From Chloroflexota bacterium (GTDB lineage: Bacteria > Chloroflexota > UBA6077): a stretch of 18,378 nucleotides of DNA. This document shows, piece by piece, positions 7,309-14,060 of this stretch; positions within the stretch are counted from its first letter, which is position 1; every line of letters begins with the position of its first letter. The DNA is taken from contig JAJZQR010000090.1 of assembly GCA_021806765.1 (NCBI GenBank), forward strand, positions 1 to 18,378. The letters run 5' to 3'. Under the pieces are notes generated by a model. It made no database searches and was not told the origin of the DNA. It saw only the letters and a program-made list of their open reading frames with translations. The position numbers were made by a program, and so were the translations under genes.

Positions 7309-7574
7309 GGCCGGTCCCGGTACTTCTCCCGCAGGTGGTCCTCCCGGGCGATCTCCCGCACCTCCTGCCAGGTCAGCGGCCTCTCCAGCGACCCCGCAGC
7401 GCCTCGCAAAGACGCGATGTCGGGGTACCGAGGAACCCTCAATCTCACTACCCCATCCGGATCGATAACGAAAGACAGCTTGTCGTTCCTCTTGATCCCC
7501 AGGTGCCGGCGAACCTCGGCGGGGATGGTGACCTGCCCCTTGCTGGTTACGGTAGACACGATCTCCTTCTTCAC
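7305..7574 (-). CDS. vapB: AbrB-family (VapB-like) antitoxin
   Basis: An 89-aa protein with a clear SpoVT-AbrB swapped-hairpin DNA-binding domain in residues 5-50 (STVTSKGQVTIPAEVRRHLG, then KLSFVIDPDGVVRL). Its C-terminal tail, residues 55-89, should wrap the PIN toxin. The start is GTG 7572-7574, with AGGGG six bases upstream. It precedes and overlaps the toxin gene by four bases. The promoter at 7615-7643 carries repeated TAAGGCA motifs, consistent with autoregulation by the antitoxin or the toxin-antitoxin complex. Family identity is secure. Confidence 0.9.
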   Translation of the reverse strand: MKKEIVSTVTSKGQVTIPAEVRRHLGIKRNDKLSFVIDPDGVVRLRVPRYPDIASLRGAAGSLERPLTWQEVREIAREDHLREKYRDRP

Positions 7575-7588
7575 GTTGAACCCCTATG

Positions 7589-7632
7589 TAAGGCATCCGT
7601 GCACGAGTAAGGCAATGGTAGCATGCACCTTA
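7589..7632. promoter_or_regulatory. Possible VapB operator repeats
   Basis: TAAGGCA occurs at 7589-7595 and 7608-7614, 19 bases apart (about two helical turns). An inverted CCTTA at 7628-7632 pairs with TAAGG at 7608-7612. The repeats straddle the -10 box and the start point of vapBC, where an autorepressor would bind. Confidence 0.4.
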
Positions 7633-7643
7633 CCACCGGTCAA
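7615..7643 (-). promoter_or_regulatory. Promoter of the vapBC pair
   Basis: Read on the minus strand, TTGACC (7643-7638) and TACCAT (7620-7615) are separated by 17 bases. Transcription would start near 7608, about 34 bases before the GTG start of the antitoxin. Confidence 0.6.
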
Positions 7644-7666
7644 GAACATGAAGGCCAACGCGCCCC

Positions 7667-7695
7667 TTGAAACTCTCGGCCGCATCAGCTACATT
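7667..7695 (+). promoter_or_regulatory. Promoter of the cmr1-4-5-6 operon
   Basis: TTGAAA (7667-7672) and TACATT (7690-7695) are separated by 17 bases, pointing towards cmr1. The expected start near 7702 leaves a leader of about 40 bases that contains the cmr1 ribosome binding site. This suggests cmr1 is the first gene of its operon rather than the middle of a larger one. Confidence 0.5.
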
Positions 7696-7741
7696 CAACA
7701 TACGGGCGAAGCGGGGCTCATTGCAGTGAAGGGGAGTATAG

Positions 7742-8971
7742 ATGCCGCAGCTTCGTTATCTGGACCTGGAGATGGAGATCACCTCGCCGATGCTGACTGG
7801 CGGGGCAGACATGCTGCCCGAGCTGCGTCCCCCATCCTTCCGAGGAGTGATGCGACTCTGGCTGAGGGCTCTGGCGGGTGGCATGCTGGGAGACGATGTT
7901 GCCCTGGTGCGCGCTGTGGAGACGGCTGTCCTGGGAGGGGCCGGGCAGGGTTCCCCGACGGCTGTGCGCACTTTCGGGCAGCCCGCCCTCGGGCCGATAC
8001 CGGCGAGTCCGCAGGACTTCCCCGGCGTTCAATACCTGCTGTGGTCCGCGTTTCAGACGAGACGGCAGTGTCTGCTGCCTGGGGAGCGGTTCCGGTTGCG
8101 ACTGCAGAGCAGACCCATCGACCCGCCCAAGGTGGAGGTGCGGGACCTTTCCCTCGACCAGGAATCGGGCTGGAGATGGGCCCTCGCATCGCTCTGGTTG
8201 ATGGCCCGGCTGGGAAGCCCGGGCAAGCGCGGTAGAAGGGGTGCGGGAGCTCTGCAGCTGCTCTCTCATCCCGGGGGCTGGCCCGAGGGTTTGCCCCCTC
8301 CGGTGAGCGCCGCCACCGCTCCATCTCTCCTGGCCGAGGAGCTGGCTCGCGACCTGAGCGCCCTTCGTCGCTTTAGCGGGGTGGAGCCGGTGGCCCGGCT
8401 CCCCGCCCCCTCCAGCTTCGACGTCCTTCACCCCGACACCTTCTCCCTGTTCGTGATGGACCGGGCTTTCCCCTCGTGGTGGGAGGCGCTGGACGCGGTG
8501 GGCCACGGCTTCCAGGCGTTCCGCGCCCGGGAACCCGCCGACTACGCGACGGTCAAGGCGACCCTGACGGGTGGGCGGGCCGCGCTGCAGACGGTGAAAC
8601 GGGCCATCTTCGGCCTGCCTCTGCCATTCTTCTTCAGCTCCCTCTACAAGGATCTGATTCAAAAGGGCACGCCGCCCCAAGAGGCCAGAACGCGGTCCTC
8701 GGCCACGGTGACGCCCAAACGGGGCGAGCGCCGGGCCTCGCCCCTCTTCTTCCGGGTGAGTCGCCTCTCGGGGGGAGAGGCTGCCTACACCGTCCTCATC
8801 GGGCTGTGGCGCTGCCAGTTCCTACCGGAGGACGCGCTCACCATTCGTCCGCGCGATCGCTCCCTGCGGCCGGTCACGGTACGGGCTCCGGCCGATTACT
8901 CCTACGTCGAGGAGTGTCTCTCTCACCTGGGTCGGGACATTGCGCCTTTAATCCCCGTGGTCTACCGATAG
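7742..8971 (+). CDS. cmr1: Type III-B CRISPR RAMP protein Cmr1
   Basis: A 409-aa RAMP-fold protein. Cmr1 caps the 3' end of the crRNA in the type III-B effector, next to Cmr6. The N-terminal signature is plain: EITSPMLTGGAD (residues 12-23) followed by ELRPPSFRGVMRLWLRALAG (27-46). The glycine-rich RAMP loop GSPGKRGRRGAGAL is at 158-171. Start ATG 7742 has AAGGGGAG about five bases upstream. The length is normal for the family. It is the first gene of a tight operon with cmr4, cmr5 and cmr6 and lies divergent from vapBC. No cas10 (cmr2) or cmr3 precedes it, although those usually sit next to cmr1 in complete loci. Confidence 0.9.
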   Translation: MPQLRYLDLEMEITSPMLTGGADMLPELRPPSFRGVMRLWLRALAGGMLGDDVALVRAVETAVLGGAGQGSPTAVRTFGQPALGPIPASPQDFPGVQYLLWSAFQTRRQCLLPGERFRLRLQSRPIDPPKVEVRDLSLDQESGWRWALASLWLMARLGSPGKRGRRGAGALQLLSHPGGWPEGLPPPVSAATAPSLLAEELARDLSALRRFSGVEPVARLPAPSSFDVLHPDTFSLFVMDRAFPSWWEALDAVGHGFQAFRAREPADYATVKATLTGGRAALQTVKRAIFGLPLPFFFSSLYKDLIQKGTPPQEARTRSSATVTPKRGERRASPLFFRVSRLSGGEAAYTVLIGLWRCQFLPEDALTIRPRDRSLRPVTVRAPADYSYVEECLSHLGRDIAPLIPVVYR

Positions 8972-8983
8972 GAGGTGAGCAAG

Positions 8984-9898
8984 GTGCCGAATCCCGCGTT
9001 GCTGTATCTGTACGTCGAGACGCCGCTGCATGCCGGTGCCGGGACCGCGACCGCTGGTGAGGTGGACCTGCCGATTCAGCGAGAGGCGAGCACCGGCTAC
9101 CCGGTGGTTAGGGCGAGCACTCTCAAGGGGGCGCTACGGGCCGCCGTCTCAACGGCCGCAACGGCGGAGGATGTCGCGGCGGCCTTCGGCTCGACGCCGG
9201 AAGCCCCGGAGGATCAGACCTTTGCCGGTTCCATCTTGCTGGGTGATGCCCGGCTGCTGCTATTCCCGGTGCGCTCGCTGTTGGGGGTGTTTTCCTGGGT
9301 GACCGCGCCGGAGCCGTTGGCGCGCCTCGGGCGCGACTCCGCGGCCCTCGGGGTTCCCCTGCCCTGGCCCGAGCTTCCCCCGGTGGCCGAGGGCTCGGCC
9401 CTGGTGCCACCCGACAGCGGCCTGCGAACGGCCAGAGGACGGGTAATGCTGGAGGATGTGGCCTTCCGCGCCGAGATCGTGGAGGAGGCAGGAGCCCTCG
9501 CTCGCCGGCTGGCGGAGGAACTCTTCCCCCCCGAGCCGGAATTCGCCTACTGGGCGCAGAAGCTGCAGAGGGACCTGGCCGTCCTACCCGATGGCGCCTT
9601 TCGCTTCTTCACCACTCACCGCACGGAGGTGATGCAGCGCATTCGGATCGATCGACGGACGGGGGTCGCAGCGGAGGGCGCCCTCTGGTCGGAGGAATAC
9701 CTGCCCGAGAACACGCTGCTGTGGGCCGCGGCGGACTCGCAGCCGCCGGCCCGGCCCACGGACTCGATCCAATCGGCCTCCGACGCGCTGAGCTGGCTGC
9801 GGGGGACGTTGCCACCCCGGCTCCAGGTGGGAGGCAACCGAACCCTCGGGCGCGGCTTCGTGAGGCTGAGGTGGGCGGAAAAAGAGGGTGCACTGTGA
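8984..9898 (+). CDS. cmr4: Type III-B CRISPR RAMP protein Cmr4 (backbone RNase)
   Basis: A 304-aa RAMP protein. Cmr4 subunits line the crRNA backbone and cut target RNA at 6-base intervals, using a conserved aspartate. The N-terminus shows the family pattern: ETPLHAGAGT at residues 12-21, GEVDLPIQRE at 25-34 and STLKGALRAA shortly after. The aspartate of GEVD (D28) lines up with the catalytic residue known in Pyrococcus Cmr4 (D26), so slicing activity should be intact. The C-terminal glycine-rich loop is QVGGNRTLGRGF. GTG 8984 is chosen because AGGAGG (8970-8975) lies eight bases upstream; GTG 8975 overlaps that site and cannot use it. The cmr1 stop overlaps the same ribosome binding site, so the two genes are coupled. 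Confidence 0.9.
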   Translation: MPNPALLYLYVETPLHAGAGTATAGEVDLPIQREASTGYPVVRASTLKGALRAAVSTAATAEDVAAAFGSTPEAPEDQTFAGSILLGDARLLLFPVRSLLGVFSWVTAPEPLARLGRDSAALGVPLPWPELPPVAEGSALVPPDSGLRTARGRVMLEDVAFRAEIVEEAGALARRLAEELFPPEPEFAYWAQKLQRDLAVLPDGAFRFFTTHRTEVMQRIRIDRRTGVAAEGALWSEEYLPENTLLWAAADSQPPARPTDSIQSASDALSWLRGTLPPRLQVGGNRTLGRGFVRLRWAEKEGAL

Positions 9899-10296
9899 TG
9901 GAGGAGCTGGGGCGATTGACGGAGCGCCAGCGGGCCGATGCGGCCACGCGGGCCATCGAACAACTCCCGAAGGGTCGGCTGTCGCAGTACGCCCCCCTGG
10001 TGCGCGGCCTGCCGTCGCTGCTGCACCAGCACGGCCTCGGCCAGACCCTGGTGTACCTCCTCGGTCGAGGGGCCGAGCGCGCCGACAGCCCCTACTCGCT
10101 GCTGTACGGCCAGCTCGGCTCCTGGCTGATGGGAGGGCTGGGCGAGCAGGGCGGCGACATCCTGGCCACGCTTACCCGCGTGGACAGCCGTCGGTATCTG
10201 GAGGCAGCGGAGGAGGCCCACGCCTTTGCCCTGGCGCTGCGGGAGGCGATCCAGAAGGCGCTGGCCCCAGAATCCGCCGAGGAGGTGGCAGAATGA
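9898..10296 (+). CDS. cmr5: Type III-B CRISPR small subunit Cmr5
   Basis: A 132-aa all-helical protein matching Cmr5, the small subunit that lines the target-RNA channel of the Cmr complex. The opening LTERQRADAATRAIEQL is typical, followed by a helix with LPSLLHQHGLGQTLVYLL and a C-terminal helix rich in Ala and Glu. Its ATG overlaps the last base of the cmr4 stop (TGATG at 9896-9900), and its own stop overlaps the cmr6 start (ATGA at 10293-10296). This is strong translational coupling. The assignment rests on the N-terminal motif, length and gene order, because Cmr5 is weakly conserved. Confidence 0.85.
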   Translation: MEELGRLTERQRADAATRAIEQLPKGRLSQYAPLVRGLPSLLHQHGLGQTLVYLLGRGAERADSPYSLLYGQLGSWLMGGLGEQGGDILATLTRVDSRRYLEAAEEAHAFALALREAIQKALAPESAEEVAE

Positions 10297-11099
10297 GCCC
10301 TGCCAGATGGAGGATCCCGCGCGATCTCCCCTGGATCACCCCCTATCCGCTCCCCAGGGACACGGCCGAGGAGTTGATGGATCGGGAGGGGGAGACGGAG
10401 AACCTGGGCCTGAAGATGGATCGACTGCTACCCCACGGGCTGGGCAGACAGGGCCCCGAGCTGGTACGGGAGTTCGCCGATCGGGGGGCACTGGTGCCCG
10501 ACCTGGCTCCCTTGAGCGATCTGGTGGTGGCCTGGCGGGTACGATGGGAGAGGGTGGCCGCCGCAGCAGACGCGGTTACCTTCAACGCCTCACCCGAGTG
10601 GCGAGTGATCGTGGGGTTGGGGGGCAACGCCCTGCTCCAGGGGGGCATCACCCTACACCACGTCTACGGGCTTCCCTTCATCCCGGCCACGAGCCTGAAG
10701 GGAATAACGAGGCTGTATGCGGAGGTGGTGGTGGAGGTCCCCGAGGAGGAGGTGGCGAGGCTATTTGGCGACGTCGATGGGGAGGCTCGCCTGGGCGAGC
10801 TGCAGTTTCTGGACGGGGTACCCGCCGAGCCGCCCCGGATCGAGCGGGATCTGATGAACCCCCACTACGCCCTGTACTACGGTGGCCAGAACAAGGTGCC
10901 TCCGGGGGACTACCTCAGCCCGACGCCGGTCTTCCTCCTGACGCTGGGCAGGGGCAGCCTCTACAGATTCGGGGTGGCCAGCCTGCCGGGGAACCGCGCC
11001 GACGCGGAGCTGGCAGCCGGATGGATGAGATCGGCCCTCGGCGAGGTGGGGCTGGGGGCGAAGACCGCCGCGGGGTACGGCTACTGGGTGGTGGGATAG
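10293..11099 (+). CDS. cmr6: Type III-B CRISPR RAMP protein Cmr6
   Basis: A 268-aa RAMP protein. Cmr6 sits at the 3' end of the crRNA with Cmr1. Diagnostic stretches are GLGGNALLQGGITLHHVYGL (residues 108-127), FIPATSLKGITRLYAEVV (129-146) and the C-terminal glycine-rich loop LGAKTAAGYGYW, which ends three residues before the stop. The start ATG 10293 overlaps the cmr5 stop and has GGAGG seven bases upstream. It is the last gene of the operon. The next plus-strand promoter lies about 25 bases after its stop, so nothing else of the type III system is co-transcribed here. Confidence 0.9.
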   Translation: MSPARWRIPRDLPWITPYPLPRDTAEELMDREGETENLGLKMDRLLPHGLGRQGPELVREFADRGALVPDLAPLSDLVVAWRVRWERVAAAADAVTFNASPEWRVIVGLGGNALLQGGITLHHVYGLPFIPATSLKGITRLYAEVVVEVPEEEVARLFGDVDGEARLGELQFLDGVPAEPPRIERDLMNPHYALYYGGQNKVPPGDYLSPTPVFLLTLGRGSLYRFGVASLPGNRADAELAAGWMRSALGEVGLGAKTAAGYGYWVVG

Positions 11100-11124
11100 G
11101 TGGACGGTTCAGCCGCTCGGTCCA

Positions 11125-11133
11125 TGCTATAAT
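11125..11133 (+). promoter_or_regulatory. Extended -10 promoter of the MNT/HEPN pair
   Basis: TGCTATAAT (11125-11133) is a perfect extended -10 element (TGnTATAAT). The -35 region at 11105-11110 (CGGTTC) is weak, as is common with extended -10 promoters. Transcription would start near 11140, giving the nucleotidyltransferase pair expression separate from cmr6. Confidence 0.55.
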
Positions 11134-11217
11134 CGGGCAGATCCCAACTTGTCTCGGACCCGGCGGCAGGTGCAGGATCGGCGACCACCGCGCGAGCAGG
11201 ACTCTTTAGTGGATAAG

Positions 11218-11592
11218 ATGGGCATGCGATCGGAGCTTGAAAACCGGATTCGCCGCGAACTGCCCCACCTAGCCGAAGAAGATGTATATTCCCTGGCCGG
11301 TATCGTCGAGCGCCTGATCGACGCCTACCAGCCGGAGCGCATCTATCTCTTCGGTTCCAAGGCGCGCGGCGATTACGGGCCAGACAGCGATTTCGACCTG
11401 CTGGTCGTCGTTCCCAATACGGCGCCAGACGAGCGAAAACGCAGCCGGCTTGCCTATGACCGTCTCTGGGGCACGGGGACCGCAGCCGACGTTCTCGTGT
11501 GGACGCGAGGCCGGTTTGAAAGCCGCGCCCACCTGCGTGCATCCCTACCAGGCACCGTCCTGCGGGAAGGAAGACTGCTCTATGCAGCATGA
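11218..11592 (+). CDS. MNT-type minimal nucleotidyltransferase (MntA-like antitoxin)
   Basis: A 124-aa minimal nucleotidyltransferase of the DNA polymerase beta superfamily. The signature GSx10DxD is exact: G46-S47 with D58 and D60, within LFGSKARGDYGPDSDFDLLV. Such proteins pair with HEPN proteins. In the MntA/HepT system the transferase adds AMP groups to the toxin and neutralises it. The gene overlaps the HEPN gene by 11 bases. Start ATG 11218 is preferred, but the ribosome binding site is weak (GTGGA about seven bases upstream). ATG 11224 and GTG 11209 are alternatives that change only a few residues. It lies 119 bases downstream of cmr6 with its own promoter. Confidence 0.85.
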   Translation: MGMRSELENRIRRELPHLAEEDVYSLAGIVERLIDAYQPERIYLFGSKARGDYGPDSDFDLLVVVPNTAPDERKRSRLAYDRLWGTGTAADVLVWTRGRFESRAHLRASLPGTVLREGRLLYAA

Positions 11593-11995
11593 TGCCGCAC
11601 GCGTGGCGGAGACCCGTGAGTGGCTGGCCAAGGCTGCCCTCGATCTCCAGGCGGCTGAGTTCGAATTCACGGCGGAGCCACCGCTCACCGCAGACATCGT
11701 CTTCCACTGCCAGCAGTTGGTCGAGAAGTCCTTGAAAGGCTTCCTCGTCTGGCACGATGTGCCGTTCCGCAAGACCCACAACCTGGTCGAGATCGGCCAG
11801 CAGTGCAGTTCCATAGATCCCACGCTTCAAGAGCCGATACGGCGAGCCGCGGGGCTTACGGAGTATGCCTGGAGGTTCCGCTACCCTGGCGAACCGCAGC
11901 AACCACCCGTGCCGGAAGCCCGGGAGGCCCTAGCTTTGGCTCGGGAAGTCTACGGGGCCATCATCAGTCGACTTCCAGAGGGGACCCGGCCGTAA
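11582..11995 (+). CDS. HEPN-domain protein (partner of the MNT nucleotidyltransferase)
   Basis: A 137-aa, all-helical HEPN protein. Typical features of this subgroup are WLAKAALDLQAAEFEF (residues 14-29), FHCQQLVEKSLKGFLVWHDV (about 40-59), the KTHNLVEI segment, and a late FRYPGEP stretch. The RxxxxH ribonuclease motif of HepT and RnlA-type HEPN toxins is not obvious at its usual place in the last helix. It may therefore be a non-catalytic member that forms a complex with the MNT protein, rather than a proven RNase toxin. Its ATG 11582 lies inside the end of the MNT gene (11-base overlap), so the pair is co-translated. Confidence 0.85.
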   Translation: MQHDAARVAETREWLAKAALDLQAAEFEFTAEPPLTADIVFHCQQLVEKSLKGFLVWHDVPFRKTHNLVEIGQQCSSIDPTLQEPIRRAAGLTEYAWRFRYPGEPQQPPVPEAREALALAREVYGAIISRLPEGTRP

Positions 11996-12117
11996 CTCGC
12001 CTCACCGACACCGTGATCCTCGAACGCACACGAAGCCTCGTCAACGAAACGATGCTCACAGTTGCTGTGCAGAATCGCCGGCTTCCTTCCACAGAGCCCA
12101 TGGACCAGGGAATCGCG

Positions 12118-12145
12118 AGGGCGAGGGGTCGTGCCCCCTCGCCCT
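12118..12145. terminator. GC-rich hairpin, possible shared terminator
   Basis: AGGGCGAGGGG (12118-12128) and CCCCTCGCCCT (12135-12145) form a perfect 11-bp stem with a six-base loop. It lies between the HEPN gene (plus, ends 11995) and the lipoprotein gene (minus, ends 12264), where a terminator for convergent genes is expected. The T run after it on the plus strand is poor (TTCTG), so termination strength is uncertain. Confidence 0.5.
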
Positions 12146-12200
12146 TCTGACTGTGGCTAGCAAGATGGAGTGCCGGCTCGAGAGTCCTGAGCCCCGGCAA

Positions 12201-12252
12201 CCCAGAACTCAGAACCCAGAACCCAGAACCTCCCAGCACTCAGCACCCAGCA
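12201..12252. repeat. 7-bp tandem repeat, two related blocks
   Basis: Four copies of C(C/T)CAGAA run from 12201 to 12228. After a three-base break come three copies of C(C/T)CAGCA from 12232 to 12252. The two blocks differ by a single base (A to C) in the unit and keep the same C/T alternation in the second base. The array is intergenic and contains no spacers, so it is a microsatellite and not a CRISPR. Confidence 0.85.
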
Positions 12253-12263
12253 CCTGGTCTGGT

Positions 12264-13916
12264 CTACCCCTCGATGTACACCGATCGCATGGTGGAGCGA
12301 GAGTAGTCGGGGTGGACGGCCAACCCCTTCACCTTCGGCAGAGTGGCCACGATCGACTTCTCGAAGTAGGGCACGATGATCGGGCCCCGATCGATGAAGA
12401 TCTGCTGGATCTTCTTGTACAGATCCACCCGCTTGGCGTGATCCATCTCCGAGCCGGCCTGGGTCGCCAGCTGATCCAGCTCCGGATCCGACCAGTGGGA
12501 CTCGTTCCACTTGGCTCCCGTCATGTAGGCCAGCTGCAGGTAAGGCTGCGGGGTGGCTCGAGAGCCCCAGTCGGTGATGCCGTAGTCCACCTGGAGCCAC
12601 CCATCGTCCTGATAGTAGGTGTCCACCGGGACGACGTTGATGTCCACCGTCACCCCCGCCTCGGCCAGCTGCTCCTTCCACACTGTGGCAATCTTGGGAA
12701 CGTCGAAGGAGTTCTGGGCCATAAGGGTGATCTGCAGCTTTTCGGCCCCCGCCTCCTTCAGAAGGGCCTTGGCTTTGGCCACGTCCCTCTTGGGTTCCGG
12801 GGCCTGCAGATAGTAGTCGCCGAAACTGGGGCCGATGGGGGTATCACGACCGGCCACGCCATAGCCCAAACGGGCAGCCTGCAGGATGGCGGAGCGGTCG
12901 GTGGCCAGCTTCAGGGCTTGCCTCACCCGGGGATCCTTGGCAGCCCCGCGGTCGGAGCGCATGCGGATGGCGAAGTGCATGTTGGTCTGGCCCTCCAGGA
13001 GGGTGGTTTTCCCCTCCTTCTTGAGGGTCTCGGCCAGCTCGGCCGGCACACCCATAACCATGTGCAGCTCGCCGGCCCGCAGGGCCTCCACGTGGGAGGT
13101 CAACTGCGGCGCATAGAGGTCCTGGATCCCGTCCAGGTAGGGCAGGCCGGACATCCAGTAGTTGGGGTTCCGTTTGAAGGTAGCCCGATCCTCCGGCGAG
13201 AACTTATCCATGATGAAGGGGCCGGTGCCGTTGAACGTGCTCTTGAAGTCCTTCGTGTCGCTGGCCACTACGGCGGCGTGGTAGTCGCCCAGGTCGGCCG
13301 GCAGATCAGGGTTCGGCTTGGACAGGACGAACTGGACGTGGGAGGCGTCTACCGCCTTGATCTCCTTGATGTTGGCGTAGAGGTCCGCCGTGGCGGCGCC
13401 GGTCGTCTTGTCCTTCAACCGGTTGAAGGTGAAGATCACGTCGTCGGTGGTCAGCGACTTGCCGCTGTGGAAGGTGACTCCCTTGCGCAGCTCGAAGGTC
13501 CAGGTCGTGCCATCCTTGCTGGCCTCCCAGCCGGTAGCCAGGGCCGGCGCCGGCTGGTTCTTCTCGTCGATCCAGACGAACCAGTCGTAGATCTGAGCCA
13601 CGGCGGCGATCTCGTTGACGTTGGTCTGCAAAGCCGGATCCAACGTGGTGGGAGGCTGCCAGCCTCTCTTGAGGACGCCGCCCTTCTTGGGTCCGGACGC
13701 TGCGGCCGCGGCCGTTGGAGCAGCCGCAGGGGCCTGTCCCGAAGGAGCCGGTGCGCTGGTGGCCGGTGCCTGAGGAGATCCGGCGCAGGCGGCGAGCGAA
13801 CTGGCGGTAGCCCCTGAGATGCCCAGCACCACAAGGGCACGAATGAACTGGCGGCGGCTGATCTGGCCCGATCGCAGCCGGTTGCTCAAGCTATCGATGG
13901 TGTCCTCAGTACTCAC
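12264..13916 (-). CDS. Tat-exported lipoprotein, family 5 substrate-binding protein of an ABC transporter
   Basis: A 550-aa extracellular solute-binding protein of the oligopeptide/dipeptide/nickel class. It captures substrate outside the cell membrane and hands it to an ABC permease. The N-terminus has a twin-arginine motif (SRRQFI, residues 20-25), a hydrophobic stretch, and a lipobox LAAC with the lipidated C44. A linker rich in Ala, Pro and Ser covers about residues 45-75. The mature protein shows the family's opening PTTLDP and the region TFELRKGVTFHSGK… DDVIFTFNRL near residues 140-170. Start GTG 13916 has GAGGAGG seven bases upstream. No permease or ATPase gene is in the window. A TATACT box lies at 14022-14017 on the same strand, without a clear -35. 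Substrate is unknown; the neighbouring methyltransferase hints at methylated amines. Confidence 0.92.
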   Translation of the reverse strand: MSTEDTIDSLSNRLRSGQISRRQFIRALVVLGISGATASSLAACAGSPQAPATSAPAPSGQAPAAAPTAAAAASGPKKGGVLKRGWQPPTTLDPALQTNVNEIAAVAQIYDWFVWIDEKNQPAPALATGWEASKDGTTWTFELRKGVTFHSGKSLTTDDVIFTFNRLKDKTTGAATADLYANIKEIKAVDASHVQFVLSKPNPDLPADLGDYHAAVVASDTKDFKSTFNGTGPFIMDKFSPEDRATFKRNPNYWMSGLPYLDGIQDLYAPQLTSHVEALRAGELHMVMGVPAELAETLKKEGKTTLLEGQTNMHFAIRMRSDRGAAKDPRVRQALKLATDRSAILQAARLGYGVAGRDTPIGPSFGDYYLQAPEPKRDVAKAKALLKEAGAEKLQITLMAQNSFDVPKIATVWKEQLAEAGVTVDINVVPVDTYYQDDGWLQVDYGITDWGSRATPQPYLQLAYMTGAKWNESHWSDPELDQLATQAGSEMDHAKRVDLYKKIQQIFIDRGPIIVPYFEKSIVATLPKVKGLAVHPDYSRSTMRSVYIEG

Positions 13917-14060
13917 TTCGTTTCCTCCTCAAGAGTTGAGAGCTGCCAAACCTCACGCCGGATCGACAACGGGCATCGAGGGAATAGGGGAGCTGCTGAT
14001 GCAAACTGACCGCGGTAGTATACGATAATGAAGAGAGATGGGTACAGCGCCTCGATCCTG

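Noticed and set aside
11996..12117. Protein-like plus-strand reading after the HEPN gene (…LTDTVILERTRSLVNE…)
   Set aside because: No start codon with ribosome binding site, no recognisable family, and it is cut by the hairpin at 12118; could be a remnant but not supportable.
12201..12252. Possible CRISPR array near the cmr genes
   Set aside because: The unit is only 7 bases and there are no spacers; it is a microsatellite.
12153..13817. A 554-codon open frame on the plus strand opposite the lipoprotein gene
   Set aside because: It is the complement of a clearly recognised gene in GC-rich DNA; its residues (Gly/His/Leu/Val-rich) match no protein and it has no ribosome binding site.
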